Of a DNA stretch of 64,000 nucleotides, positions 18,846-27,214 are shown piece after piece. The translations under genes and the position numbers were made by a program. The first letter of the stretch is position 1. Each line of letters begins with the position of its first letter. The notes below the pieces were generated by a model. The model saw nothing but the letters and a program-made list of their open reading frames with translations, made no database searches and was not told the DNA's origin. Source of the stretch: Devosia naphthalenivorans (lineage in GTDB: Bacteria; Pseudomonadota; Alphaproteobacteria; Rhizobiales; Devosiaceae); the NCBI RefSeq assembly GCF_003056355.1, contig NZ_PYVW01000002.1, positions 434,001-498,000 on the forward strand, written 5' to 3'.

Positions 18846-19688
18846 ATGATCAAGACCAAGACCATTCTTGTGGCCCTCACACTGGCCCTGGGCCTGTCGG
18901 CCCCGGCACTGGCGCAGGACCATTCGGCCCCGCATATCGAAAAGCAGAACTGGTCCTTTGCCGGCATTTTCGGCACCTATGACCAGAACCAGTTGCAGCG
19001 CGGCTTCCAGGTTTTCCGGGAAGTCTGCGCAAGCTGCCACGGTGCCCGCCTGATTTCGTTCCGCAACCTTGCTGAAAACGGCGGTCCCGGCTTCTCCGAA
19101 GAGCAGGTCAAGGCGCTGGCTGCAGAATACGAAGTGGTTGACCCCACGGCCGAAGGCGGCGTCCGCGCCGGCGTGCCTGCAGATCGCTGGCCTTCACCAT
19201 TCCCGAGCGAGCAGGATGCTCGCGATGCGAACGGCGGCTCGCTGCCACCTGACTTTTCCGTGCTGGCCAAGGCTCGCGGCCTGACAGATCCATTCCCGTT
19301 CTGGATCTTCAACTACTTCACCGGGTATTCCGAAGGCGGCGTGGACTACATTCACGCCTTGCTCAACGGCTACCATGAAGAGGCACCGGAAGGCTTCGAC
19401 CTGCCCGAAGGCAAGTACTACAACGACTACTTCCCGGGACATGCCATCGGCATGGCGCCGCCTCTTTCGGACGGCCAGATCACCTACGAAGTTGCCGAGG
19501 GCCAGACGGAAGTGCCGCTGACGCTTGAGCAGTATTCCACTGACGTTTCCGCATTCATGATGTGGATGGCAGAACCAGGCCTGGTTTCGCGCAAGGAAAC
19601 CGGCTTCAAGGTCCTGCTGTTCCTGGTGCTGTTTGCAGGCCTGATGTGGGCCACCAAGCGCCGGATCTGGGCTGGCATCGAGCACTAA
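18846..19688 (+). CDS. petC: Cytochrome c1
   Basis: This 280-residue periplasmic haem protein has a cleavable signal (IKTKTILVALTLALGL...ALAQ), a single covalent haem site CASCHG near residue 62, an acidic middle region typical of alphaproteobacterial c1, the distal methionine region GHAIGMAPPL, and a C-terminal membrane anchor ending ATKRRIWAG. The ATG at 18846 has GAAAGAG just upstream. A GTG at 18840 is also in frame. A strong terminator follows the gene. Confidence 0.95.
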   Translation: MIKTKTILVALTLALGLSAPALAQDHSAPHIEKQNWSFAGIFGTYDQNQLQRGFQVFREVCASCHGARLISFRNLAENGGPGFSEEQVKALAAEYEVVDPTAEGGVRAGVPADRWPSPFPSEQDARDANGGSLPPDFSVLAKARGLTDPFPFWIFNYFTGYSEGGVDYIHALLNGYHEEAPEGFDLPEGKYYNDYFPGHAIGMAPPLSDGQITYEVAEGQTEVPLTLEQYSTDVSAFMMWMAEPGLVSRKETGFKVLLFLVLFAGLMWATKRRIWAGIEH

Positions 19689-19706
19689 GGCTCGTCAAGA
19701 TCAGGC

Positions 19707-19729
19707 AAGGGGCCCCGTTGGGGCCCTTT
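19707..19729 (+). terminator. Terminator of petABC
   Basis: A 10-bp stem AAGGGGCCCC/GGGGCCCTTT with one G-U pair and a GTT loop, followed by a T-rich tail (GTGTTTG), lies 19 bp after the petC stop. Confidence 0.8.
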
Positions 19730-19824
19730 GTGTTTGTGCGTACTGCGACAGATCAAGTCTTGCCATTCAGGGCGGCGCCCGCAATATGATATGGCCTGTC
19801 AGTTCAGCGCCGAAGGGAATTGTC

Positions 19825-20019
19825 ATGTCCGCCATTCGCATCGCCGTGACCGTGGTTGGCGCCGCCATCACCATGACACGCCATCCTGTCGTTCGCGCCG
19901 GCATCCGTGCCGTGGCCGCCAATCCCAAGGCGCGCGAAACGGCCATCACCATGACGCGGAACGCGGCCTATAATGCCGGCGTCGTCGCCAGGCATCTGGT
20001 CGGCCGCCGCGCCCCCTGA
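19825..20019 (+). CDS. Small basic hypothetical protein
   Basis: This 64-residue protein is rich in Ala, Arg and Thr (MSAIRIAVTVVGAAITMTR...). Two near-repeats, AITMTRHPVVRAG and AITMTRNAAYNAG, appear at about 13-25 and 44-56. The first segment is hydrophobic but interrupted. The ATG at 19825 follows AAGGGAA, a good ribosome site, which argues for real translation. It lies 27 bp before apt and may be cotranscribed. Function unknown. Confidence 0.5.
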   Translation: MSAIRIAVTVVGAAITMTRHPVVRAGIRAVAANPKARETAITMTRNAAYNAGVVARHLVGRRAP

Positions 20020-20046
20020 TCCGATTTCCACCCAACCAGGTTTGCC

Positions 20047-20580
20047 ATGCCGCTCGACCTTCAATCCCTCGTGCGCACGATTCCGGACTATCCAAAAAAG
20101 GGCGTCCAGTTTCGTGACATCACCACTCTGATCGAGCACCCGGAGGGGTTCAAGGAAAGCGTCGAGCGCATCGCCAGCACCTATCGGGGCCGGGGGATTA
20201 CCCATGTTGCGGGTATCGAGGCTCGCGGGTTCATCTTCGGAGCAGGGGTCGCTATCGCGCTCGGCGTAGGCTTCATCCCCGTGCGCAAGAAGGGCAAGCT
20301 GCCCGGCGAAACCATCGGGCAAAACTATGCGCTGGAATATGGCGTCGACACGATCGAGATTCACGCCGACGTACTCGACGGCAACGACACCGTCCTGCTG
20401 GTCGATGACTTGATCGCCACGGGCGGCACGGCCATCGCCGCAGTGGGCTTGCTGCGACGCACGGGCGCCAAGGTCAATGACGCGGCTTTCGTGATCGATC
20501 TGCCCGCGCTCAGCGGGGCCAGCAGGCTCCAGGCCGAGGGCGTTACTGTTTCGTCGCTGATGGCTTTTGAGGGGCATTGA
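20047..20580 (+). CDS. apt: Adenine phosphoribosyltransferase
   Basis: This 177-residue type I phosphoribosyltransferase makes AMP from adenine and PRPP. Motifs seen are IPDYPKKGVQFRDITTL (residues 12-28), GIEARGFIFG (57-66), RKKGKLPGET and the PRPP loop VLLVDDLIATGGTA (118-131). Complete. The petABC-apt order is conserved in Rhizobiales. The window also encodes adenine deaminase and prs, so adenine can be salvaged by two routes. Confidence 0.95.
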   Translation: MPLDLQSLVRTIPDYPKKGVQFRDITTLIEHPEGFKESVERIASTYRGRGITHVAGIEARGFIFGAGVAIALGVGFIPVRKKGKLPGETIGQNYALEYGVDTIEIHADVLDGNDTVLLVDDLIATGGTAIAAVGLLRRTGAKVNDAAFVIDLPALSGASRLQAEGVTVSSLMAFEGH

Positions 20581-21000
20581 GGGCGAGCAGTTCGGCACTG
20601 CGGCAGGGAGAGTCGGACTCTGCCCGTCTTTTCAATTTCACCTCGTCATTCCCGTCCACGTCGTCATTCCCGCGAAAGCGGGAATCTCACTTCCCTTCGG
20701 CACAACAGTGGGATTCCCGCTTTCGCGGGAATGACGACGTGGCTTGGACGCTGCACGCAGAGTCCGATCCAGACACTCCCGCGAAAAAAGGCAGTACAGT
20801 GGCCCGCGCGCGTTGCGCTTGATGGCCCCAGGTGCCGAATTCTGGAAGACCAAGTGGTGAGCCAGTCGAACCACGAGACCGGGCGAGTGGAGGTCAGGGT
20901 GCCACAGACCTCGTGGTTCGACAGGCTCACCATGAGGTCTGTTGCGGGACCTCTGTTCTGCGCGCGTGTGTGGGAGGTCACACAGCGGTTGTGTCGTCAC
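20581..21000. repeat. Intergenic gap with two palindromic repeats
   Basis: No gene is seen. At about 20644-20736 there are inverted copies of CATTCCCGCGAAAGCGGGAA, the same family as at 27.28 and 27.65 kb. At about 20856-20932 there is an imperfect palindrome with arms like GTGAGCCAGTCGAACCACGA and TCGTGGTTCGACAGGCTCAC, a member of the CTTGTCGAA-type family. Such elements can form hairpins at the 3' ends of converging transcripts (apt and the GFA gene converge here). Confidence 0.75.
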
Positions 21001-21402
21001 TCACCAGCTATTGCGTCCATCCACCTGGGTCACCGCGATCTTGCTCCAATCCAGATCGTCGATGAGTCGAAGGTTGATGGCATAGGTTCGGGTCGTCGGC
21101 ATGGCGTTGGGATCGCCATTCTTGGACGTGCCGTCATTGTTGTACATCGATGCCCAATCGGGGGAGTCGCCCCAGGTCTGCATGCCGCATTGGCCGCAGA
21201 AATGGTGCTGGTTCATGCCACCGCTGGCTGAATAGACCTTGTCGCCCTCCTGCGAGAGGAATTGCATCTCGCCTGGGCCGAAATACCCCCATACCGCGCC
21301 AGTGCGGGCGCAATAGCTGCAGTTGCACTGCGTTGCGGCTTCCGGCAGGCGCGGCAGCTCGATCCTGGTCGCGCCGCAGTGGCAGGTTGCGGTAAGGCTC
21401 AT
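21001..21402 (-). CDS. GFA-family zinc protein
   Basis: This 133-residue protein is of the glutathione-dependent formaldehyde-activating (GFA) family. The cysteine pattern is intact: CHCG at 7-10, CNCSYC near 26-31 and FCGQCGMQ near 68-75, which form structural and catalytic zinc sites. Many members are not real formaldehyde-handling enzymes, so the activity is uncertain. The ATG at 21402 follows GAGGGA and is preferred to the start at 21435. Next to a VOC gene on the same strand. Confidence 0.85.
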   Translation of the reverse strand: MSLTATCHCGATRIELPRLPEAATQCNCSYCARTGAVWGYFGPGEMQFLSQEGDKVYSASGGMNQHHFCGQCGMQTWGDSPDWASMYNNDGTSKNGDPNAMPTTRTYAINLRLIDDLDWSKIAVTQVDGRNSW

Positions 21403-21490
21403 GGCGGATTCCCTCAAATCTGTGATGCGCCACACCTAGTGGCAGGCGTTGTCAGATGCTGTCAGCAGCAGGGCGCCGTGGGATGCTGGC

Positions 21491-21892
21491 TCACGCTGCG
21501 ACGGCGGCTGCCTGCTCCTGTGCATCGATAAGGCAGAACTGGTTGCCTTCGGGATCGCGCATCACGGTGTAGGTCGGGAGCACGCGGACCGGCTCGGCGC
21601 CCAGTTCCTTGAGGCGTTCCACCTCGCCGGAGCGGTCGGTCACTTCGATATCGAAATGAACGCGATTGTTGTCGTAGCGCCGGCCATCGACGTTCTGGAA
21701 GCAGATCGAGGGGCCCGGTCCATCCATCATGACGGTGGGGTCGGTTTCGGGCGTCAGGCCCAGTGCGACCAGTCGCGCCATCTCGGCTTCGCCGTAGTCC
21801 CGGATGGTATAACCATCCAGCAGTTCGGCCCAGAATGCGGCCAGCTTTGCCGGCTTGTCACAGTCGAATACGATCTCGTGGATCCTACCCAT
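21491..21892 (-). CDS. VOC-family (glyoxalase-like) protein
   Basis: This 133-residue protein has the paired beta-alpha-beta-beta-beta modules of the vicinal-oxygen-chelate fold (IHEIVFDCDKPAKLAAFWAE... and RVHFDIEVTDRSGEVERL...VMRDPEGNQFCLI). Likely metal-binding positions are His4 and the later His/Glu, but the activity cannot be read. The ATG at 21892 has AGGAG upstream. Same strand as the GFA gene, 88 bp apart. Confidence 0.82.
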   Translation of the reverse strand: MGRIHEIVFDCDKPAKLAAFWAELLDGYTIRDYGEAEMARLVALGLTPETDPTVMMDGPGPSICFQNVDGRRYDNNRVHFDIEVTDRSGEVERLKELGAEPVRVLPTYTVMRDPEGNQFCLIDAQEQAAAVAA

Positions 21893-22019
21893 GGGTGGTC
21901 TCCTGATTGTCCTTGCCAATTGAGCTAGACCGCAAATGCGGCAAGACTGGCGCAGACCGGGCATTCGGCACGACCGTGAATGTCAACGGGCGCCCGTGGG
22001 CGCCCGTCAATGAGGTGGT

Positions 22020-23039
22020 TCAGGGTTCCAGCTGGCCCGTTTGCGGTGCCACTTCGGCGCCGACATCGGGTTCGTTCCTGGTCTTGTAGAGCGAATAGAT
22101 CACCCCGCCGGCCAGTATGCCGATCGTCACCAGCAGCGAGAGCAGCGTGTCGATCTTGATGTCCATGGGCACGAGGAAGATCTTGATGCCGACCAGCACG
22201 AGGATGATCGCCAGCGAGATCTGCAGATAGCGGAACCGGTTCATCGCCGCTGCCAGGGCGAAGTAGAGGGCGCGCAGGCCCAGGATGGCAAAGATGTTGG
22301 ACGTGTAGACGATGAAAGTGTCCTGCGTGACTGCGAACACGGCTGGAACCGAATCGACGGCGAAGATCAAATCGACCGTCTCCACCATGATCAGGGCGAC
22401 GCCCAGCGGGGTCAGCCAGGTGACGAGCTTGCCGGTCTTGGTGTCGGGCAGCTTGGCAATGAAATCATGGCCGTGCAGTTCCTTGGTGACGCGGAAGCGC
22501 TTGGTCAGGAACGCGAAAACCGGGTTGTGCTCGATATCCGGCTTGTCGTCCTTGTGGCTGAACATCCGGATGCCGGTGAACACCAGGAAGGCGCCAAAGC
22601 CGAACAGGATCCAGCTGAACTGATAAACCAGCGCGGCACCCAGCCCGATCAGAACAGCGCGGAACGCGATGACGCCCAGGATACCCCAGAAGAGTACCCT
22701 GTGCTGATAGATGCGGGGAATGGCGAGAAAGCCGAAGATCGTGGCGATGACGAACATGTTGTCCATCGCCAGGGATTGCTCGATCAGATAGCCGGTGAAG
22801 AATTCGAGGCCGGCTTCCGCGCCGCGCTGCCACCAGACCCAGCCACCGAACGCGGTGGCGATGGCAACGTAGAAGCCATAGAGGAACAGGCTTTCCTTGG
22901 CCGAGATCTCCTTTTCTTCCTTGTGCAGAATGCCAAGGTCGAAGACGAGCAGAGCTATGACGACCGCGATGAACGCGATCCAGAAATATACAGGGGTACC
23001 TAAAAAATCGCCCGAAAGGGCGGCAAGAAGCGATTCCAT
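22020..23039 (-). CDS. TerC/Alx-family integral membrane protein
   Basis: This 339-residue protein has about nine hydrophobic segments. The family signatures are SLAMDNMFVIATIF (near 88-101), the KDDKP loop and VETVDLIFAVDSVPAVFAVTQD (near 215-236), with buried acidic residues thought to carry metal ions. Alx/TerC proteins are linked to manganese export or metalation of secreted proteins. The upstream region is rich in inverted repeats and may act as a regulatory leader. Confidence 0.9.
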   Translation of the reverse strand: MESLLAALSGDFLGTPVYFWIAFIAVVIALLVFDLGILHKEEKEISAKESLFLYGFYVAIATAFGGWVWWQRGAEAGLEFFTGYLIEQSLAMDNMFVIATIFGFLAIPRIYQHRVLFWGILGVIAFRAVLIGLGAALVYQFSWILFGFGAFLVFTGIRMFSHKDDKPDIEHNPVFAFLTKRFRVTKELHGHDFIAKLPDTKTGKLVTWLTPLGVALIMVETVDLIFAVDSVPAVFAVTQDTFIVYTSNIFAILGLRALYFALAAAMNRFRYLQISLAIILVLVGIKIFLVPMDIKIDTLLSLLVTIGILAGGVIYSLYKTRNEPDVGAEVAPQTGQLEP

Positions 23040-23110
23040 CGCCGGACCATCTCCATTTTTTGTTGGAGCAGCTCCGACATCACGAGAGCATAGGAGCTCT
23101 CGCCAGAGGG
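23040..23110 (-). promoter_or_regulatory. Structured leader candidate upstream of terC
   Basis: Just before the TerC start, the DNA holds a 7-bp stem CGAGAGC/GCTCTCG with a 6-base loop (23083-23102) and a palindrome GGAGC-A-GCTCC (23065-23075). Manganese riboswitches often precede alx/terC-type genes. I could not match this leader to the yybP-ykoY consensus, so only secondary structure is claimed. Confidence 0.3.
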
Positions 23111-23201
23111 GCCCGGCGCCGCACCCCTAAAATGCTGATCGCAAAGAAAAGTTCAACCCCCTCACGCGGGTGTTTATCGTCGCGCCAGCGGGGTTAGCGG
23201 C

Positions 23202-23546
23202 CTAGTGCGGCGTGCACAGCATCACGATGGCGTCCGAGGTTTCGAGCTGGATCGCGGTGCCGAAATTGGGGTCGGGGATGAGCCGTCCGGCCTGAACCTC
23301 GCGGGCCGTCTTGAGCCCGCCATCGTTGAAACCCACGCCGTCCTGGTAGGGGGTAATGGTTCCGGTGCCCGAGCTTTTATCGCCCACGACGGTGGAGGCA
23401 AAGCCATAGACCTGGCCATAGATGGTCAGGATGCCGGCTTTGCCGGCGGTGGCATCACGGCAGCCCCAATTGCCCTCGAAACCCTGGGCAAGGGCAGGGG
23501 TGGCGGAGAGGGCGATGAGGCTGGCAGTCAGGGCGATTCGGAGCAT
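23202..23546 (-). CDS. Secreted hypothetical protein
   Basis: This protein of about 114 residues begins with a clear Sec signal (MLRIALTASLIALSATPALAQ) and continues into a small beta-rich domain (GNWGCRDATAG...VYGFASTVVG). Two cysteines, in WGCRD and MLCTPH, could form a disulfide. The ATG at 23546 matches the signal peptide. It follows the MaoC pair on the same strand. Function unknown. Confidence 0.7.
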   Translation of the reverse strand: MLRIALTASLIALSATPALAQGFEGNWGCRDATAGKAGILTIYGQVYGFASTVVGDKSSGTGTITPYQDGVGFNDGGLKTAREVQAGRLIPDPNFGTAIQLETSDAIVMLCTPH

Positions 23547-23578
23547 GGGCGATAGAGTGCCGATACGCTCGCGGGCTT

Positions 23579-24136
23579 TCAAGCGGCACGCTTGAGCATT
23601 GGCCCGATCAACGGAAGTTTGATGAGCGCGAGCAACACTCTGGTGCGCAGGGAAGGGCGATAGTCGCGCAGCTTGGAGAAGCCGACGAACTCGGAGAGGT
23701 AGACCTGCTCGCCGCGCTGATTGCGGGCGGTGACCCGGTTGAACAGCAGGCCCCAGCCCGGCAGCGAGTTGGAGTGGCGCTTGTCATAGACGACGAGTTC
23801 GTAGCGGACCGTGTCGCCGGGGCGGACGGGCACCGAGAATTCGATTTTGCTGCCGCCCGGGGAAGGGCCGGACACGCCGGGCTCTTCGCCCAGACCGCGC
23901 AACCGGTCTTCCTCGGCTTCGAGCGCATCGACCATTTTGCGATGGCCGACGGCAGCGGTGTGCCAGCCGCTGGCGATGATGCCGCCGAAATGGCTGTGCA
24001 CGGCCAGATCCGGATCGACGTGGAAATATTGCGGATCGTACGCCTTGGCGAAGCGGATGATCTCATCCTCGGTGAACTGGTGTTCGCCGAGATCGAAGAC
24101 TTCGTCGAGCACGATGTTCTCGAACCAGCGGGTCAT
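23579..24136 (-). CDS. MaoC-family dehydratase (second of pair)
   Basis: This 185-residue hot-dog-fold protein has the hydratase-like catalytic stretch FAKAYDPQYFHVDPD (Asp and His in DP...FH) near residue 29 and IIASGWHTAA. An insert, GVSGPSPGGSKIEF, precedes the second half. MaoC enzymes hydrate or dehydrate acyl-CoA thioesters with R stereochemistry. The ATG overlaps the stop of the upstream MaoC gene by 4 bp, so the two subunits may form a heterodimer. The hydrophobic C-terminus (LLALIKLPLIGPML) is unusual. Confidence 0.82.
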   Translation of the reverse strand: MTRWFENIVLDEVFDLGEHQFTEDEIIRFAKAYDPQYFHVDPDLAVHSHFGGIIASGWHTAAVGHRKMVDALEAEEDRLRGLGEEPGVSGPSPGGSKIEFSVPVRPGDTVRYELVVYDKRHSNSLPGWGLLFNRVTARNQRGEQVYLSEFVGFSKLRDYRPSLRTRVLLALIKLPLIGPMLKRAA

Positions 24137-24606
24137 GCGCCGGTCTCCCGCACGTCCACCAGATTGCTCAGCCGCAGTGTCATGACCTGCTGGTCCTTCT
24201 GGTTGCGGATATCGAAGTCGATGCCGACAATGCCCCATTGCGGCTGGGTGGCCGAGCGGCGCAGTTCGGCGATAGTCGCCTTGCCGCCGATGGTGTCATC
24301 GACCATGACGGGCGTTTTCCATTTGAGGTTGGTGAACCCCAGGCCACCGGCCGACGCGATGGTGGAGAGGAAGCTATCGACCAGCATGCGCAGGCTCAGC
24401 GCACCGGTTTGCCAGCCGCTCGCTGCAAGCCCACCGAGCAGGCTCGCCTTGGCGGCTTTTTCATCGAGGTGAAAGGGCAGCGGATCGAACTCGCGCGCGA
24501 AGCTGAGGATCATTTCGCGGGTCACCTTGGTGTGGCCCAGTTCGATCACTTCGCCGACGCGCAGATCTTCGAAGTGGCGCCGATCTTTGGTGACAGGATT
24601 GGTCAT
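24133..24606 (-). CDS. MaoC-family dehydratase (first of pair)
   Basis: This 157-residue hot-dog protein has active-site stretch FAREFDPLPFHLDEK near 37-51 and LAASGWQTGAL. A single-domain MaoC hydratase; acyl-CoA specificity cannot be deduced. Upstream partner of the overlapping MaoC gene at 23579. Behind its start lies a palindromic repeat of the CTTGTCGAA family. Confidence 0.83.
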   Translation of the reverse strand: MTNPVTKDRRHFEDLRVGEVIELGHTKVTREMILSFAREFDPLPFHLDEKAAKASLLGGLAASGWQTGALSLRMLVDSFLSTIASAGGLGFTNLKWKTPVMVDDTIGGKATIAELRRSATQPQWGIVGIDFDIRNQKDQQVMTLRLSNLVDVRETGA

Positions 24607-24683
24607 TGCTTGCCCTATACGTCAAGCATGGGTTTTGCCCGCTTTGTGAAGGGAAGGCAAGCGCGGTTGCGGCATGGCACGTG

Positions 24684-24775
24684 CCACGACCTCGTCCTTC
24701 GACAAGCTCAGGATGAGGTCTGCTGCGAGTTCTCAGTAGACCTCATGGTGAGCTTGTCGAACCACGAGGTCGTGG
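24684..24775. repeat. Imperfect 38-bp inverted repeat
   Basis: Arms 24684-24721 and 24738-24775 are near-complementary, running from CCACGACCTCGTCCTTCGAC to AGGATGAGGTCT and back, with a 16-base loop. It is a full member of the CTTGTCGAA palindrome family. It lies between the AraC gene end and the MaoC start. Confidence 0.85.
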
Positions 24776-24783
24776 CCCGACCA

Positions 24784-25692
24784 TCATGTGCCCGATGCCA
24801 GGCGCTGGGCGGAGCGATATTCCAGTGGGGCCATGCCGCGGCGGCGGCGGAAGGCCTTGGAGAGATAATTGGCGTCGGCGAACCCCGTAGCGGCGGCGAT
24901 GGCGACGACACTCATGTCGGTGGCCAGGAGCAGGCGCTCGATACGTTCGAGGCGCCGCTCCAGCACGTATTCGGAGGGGGCGCGGCCGGTGGCGGCGGTG
25001 AACTGGCGCACGAAATGGGCGCGGCTCATCTCGGCAATGGCGGCGAGGCGCTCGACCTGCAGCGGCTGGGCCAGATTGTTTTCGACATGTGCCGCCACCC
25101 GCGACAGGGCCGGCGGCATTTCTGGCGTAGGGGCAACGCTGGTGCCGAAGACGCCGTCATAGAGGGCGGCTATGGCTGCATAGGCCGATGCGGACGCTTC
25201 GCCGGGGGTGATCTGCTCCCGCTCGATCAGCGTGAGGCAGGCGGCGGCGAGGCGGTCGACCACGCCAGCGGAGAGGCTGACCACCGGCCCCGCCGCGTCG
25301 ATGATTTCCCGCACGAGCCGCAAAGCTTCGCGGCCGTTGAGGACCATCCAGAAATATTCCCAGTGTCCGCCACGCTCCAGCCAGTAGCGGTGTGCGTGCG
25401 GCATGGAGAGGACCATGGTCTGCCCCGGAACGAGGCGATGCTGCACGCCGGCGAAGTCGAGCCTGCCCTCGCCCACAAGGGTGTGCTGGATGACCAGGAA
25501 TGGCGCGGTGCCACGCTGCAGACCGTCCCAGGAATAGACTTCGTTGCGGCGCTGCTCGTAGCCGGCGCTGATCGGCATGGCGTGGAGCGGCACGACGCTC
25601 TTGGCCAGATTGAGCACGCGAACGTCATGGCCGTGTTCGAGAAGGTGGGAGAGCACAAAATTACCCGCAATGGCACAAGCTTTCTCTAGCAC
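24784..25692 (-). CDS. AraC-family transcriptional regulator
   Basis: This 302-residue protein has a cupin-like sensor half (residues 30-125, including GQTMVLSMPHAHRYW) and a C-terminal double helix-turn-helix at about 200-300. Its second HTH is visible as IAAATGFADANYLSKAFRRRRGMAPLEYR. It is divergent from the GH4 gene at 25760 with only 67 bp between, so it most likely controls that gene in response to a sugar. The effector is unknown. Confidence 0.88.
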   Translation of the reverse strand: MLEKACAIAGNFVLSHLLEHGHDVRVLNLAKSVVPLHAMPISAGYEQRRNEVYSWDGLQRGTAPFLVIQHTLVGEGRLDFAGVQHRLVPGQTMVLSMPHAHRYWLERGGHWEYFWMVLNGREALRLVREIIDAAGPVVSLSAGVVDRLAAACLTLIEREQITPGEASASAYAAIAALYDGVFGTSVAPTPEMPPALSRVAAHVENNLAQPLQVERLAAIAEMSRAHFVRQFTAATGRAPSEYVLERRLERIERLLLATDMSVVAIAAATGFADANYLSKAFRRRRGMAPLEYRSAQRLASGT

Positions 25693-25759
25693 TCATGCGG
25701 CGCTCAACGCTAGCAATGTGTCAACGCATTCGGGGCGTCATCATCCCCAAGGAGGATAC

Positions 25760-27214
25760 ATGTCATTCAAGGTCACGGTTATCGGCGCGGGCTCTATCGG
25801 CTTCACCAAGACCCTAATTTCGGACCTGCTCAAGGTGCCCGAGTTCGTTGATTGCGAGTTCGCGCTGACCGACGTCAATCCGGCCAACCTGGACATGGTG
25901 CGACAGGTGATCGAGACGATCGTTTCGGTCAACAAGCTGCCCGCCAAGGTGACGGCAACGACCGACCGGCGCGAGGCGATCAGCGGCGCCCGATACATCA
26001 TGAGCTGCGTCCGTGTCGGCGGGCTTGAGGCCTTTGCCACCGATATTTCCATCCCGCTGAAATACGGCGTCGATCAGTGCGTCGGTGACACCATCTGCGC
26101 CGGCGGCATCCTTTATGGCCAGCGCAACATCCCGGTGATCCTCGATTTCTGCAAGGATATCCGCGAGGTCGCGGAGCCCGGCGCGCTATTCCTCAACTAT
26201 GCCAACCCCATGGCGATGAACACTTGGGCCGCCGAGATGTATGGCGGGGTCAATGTGGTCGGACTCTGCCACGGCGTGCAGCATGGCGCGCACCAGATCG
26301 CCAATGTGCTGGGCGTTCGGGATGACGAACTCGACTACGTTTGCTCGGGCATCAATCACCAGACCTGGTACATCGATATTCGCGCCAAGGGCCGCAAGAT
26401 CGAGGCGGATGAACTGATTGCCGGCTTCGAGAAGCACCCGGTCTATTCGCGCCAAGAGAAGGTGCGCATCGACGTGCTGAAGCGCTTCGGTGTGTACTCG
26501 ACGGAGTCCAACGGGCACCTCAGCGAATATCTGCCCTGGTATCGCAAGCGCCCCGAAGAGATCGGCCGCTGGATCGACATGAGTGACTGGATTCATGGCG
26601 AAACCGGCGGCTATCTGCGCTACTCGACCGAGCGCCGCAACTGGTTCGAGACCGATTTCCCGATGTTCAAGGAGCAGGCCAACAAGCCGCTTTCCGAGCA
26701 CAAGCGCACCAGCGAGCACGCCAGCTACATCATCGAAGCCATGGAAACTGGCCGGTCCTATCGAGGCCATTTCAACCGCCGCAACAATGGCATCATCACC
26801 AATCTGCCTGATGACGCGATCATCGAAAGCCCCGGCTATGTCGATCGCTTCGGCATCAACATGATCGAGGGCATCACCCTGCCGACGGCTTGCGCGGCGA
26901 CGTGCTCGGTTTCGGTTTCGGTGCAGCGCCTTTCGGTGGAAGCGGCGATGACAGGCGACATCAATACGCTCAAGCTCGCCGTGCTGCATGACCCGCTGGT
27001 CGGCGCCATCTGCACGCCCGACGAGGTGTGGGCGATGGTGGACGAGATGGTGGTGGCCCAGGCCAAGTGGCTGCCGCAATATGCCGATGCAGTGCCGGCC
27101 GCCAAGGAACGGATTGTCAAGTCGACGGTCAAGACGCGCGATTGGGATGGCGCTGCGCGCAAGAAGGTGCGCTCGGTTGAGGAACTGCGCGAGGTAGTGG
27201 GCGGTCACCACTAG
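25760..27214 (+). CDS. GH4 glycosidase (alpha-galactosidase/alpha-glucosidase type)
   Basis: This 484-residue family-4 glycoside hydrolase uses NAD and a divalent metal for redox-assisted elimination. It has the dinucleotide loop GAGSIGFT (residues 8-15), NYANPMAMNTW near 147, the metal-binding Cys-His motif GLCHGVQ near 172-178, and SGINHQTWY near 200. The start has AAGGAGG seven bases upstream. It is more distant from MelA than the second GH4 gene at 28428. Divergent from its own AraC gene. Confidence 0.88.
   Translation: MSFKVTVIGAGSIGFTKTLISDLLKVPEFVDCEFALTDVNPANLDMVRQVIETIVSVNKLPAKVTATTDRREAISGARYIMSCVRVGGLEAFATDISIPLKYGVDQCVGDTICAGGILYGQRNIPVILDFCKDIREVAEPGALFLNYANPMAMNTWAAEMYGGVNVVGLCHGVQHGAHQIANVLGVRDDELDYVCSGINHQTWYIDIRAKGRKIEADELIAGFEKHPVYSRQEKVRIDVLKRFGVYSTESNGHLSEYLPWYRKRPEEIGRWIDMSDWIHGETGGYLRYSTERRNWFETDFPMFKEQANKPLSEHKRTSEHASYIIEAMETGRSYRGHFNRRNNGIITNLPDDAIIESPGYVDRFGINMIEGITLPTACAATCSVSVSVQRLSVEAAMTGDINTLKLAVLHDPLVGAICTPDEVWAMVDEMVVAQAKWLPQYADAVPAAKERIVKSTVKTRDWDGAARKKVRSVEELREVVGGHH

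Noticed and set aside
23040-23110. yybP-ykoY manganese riboswitch call
   Set aside because: Hairpins are present, but I could not find the conserved core of that class; kept only as a structured-leader candidate.
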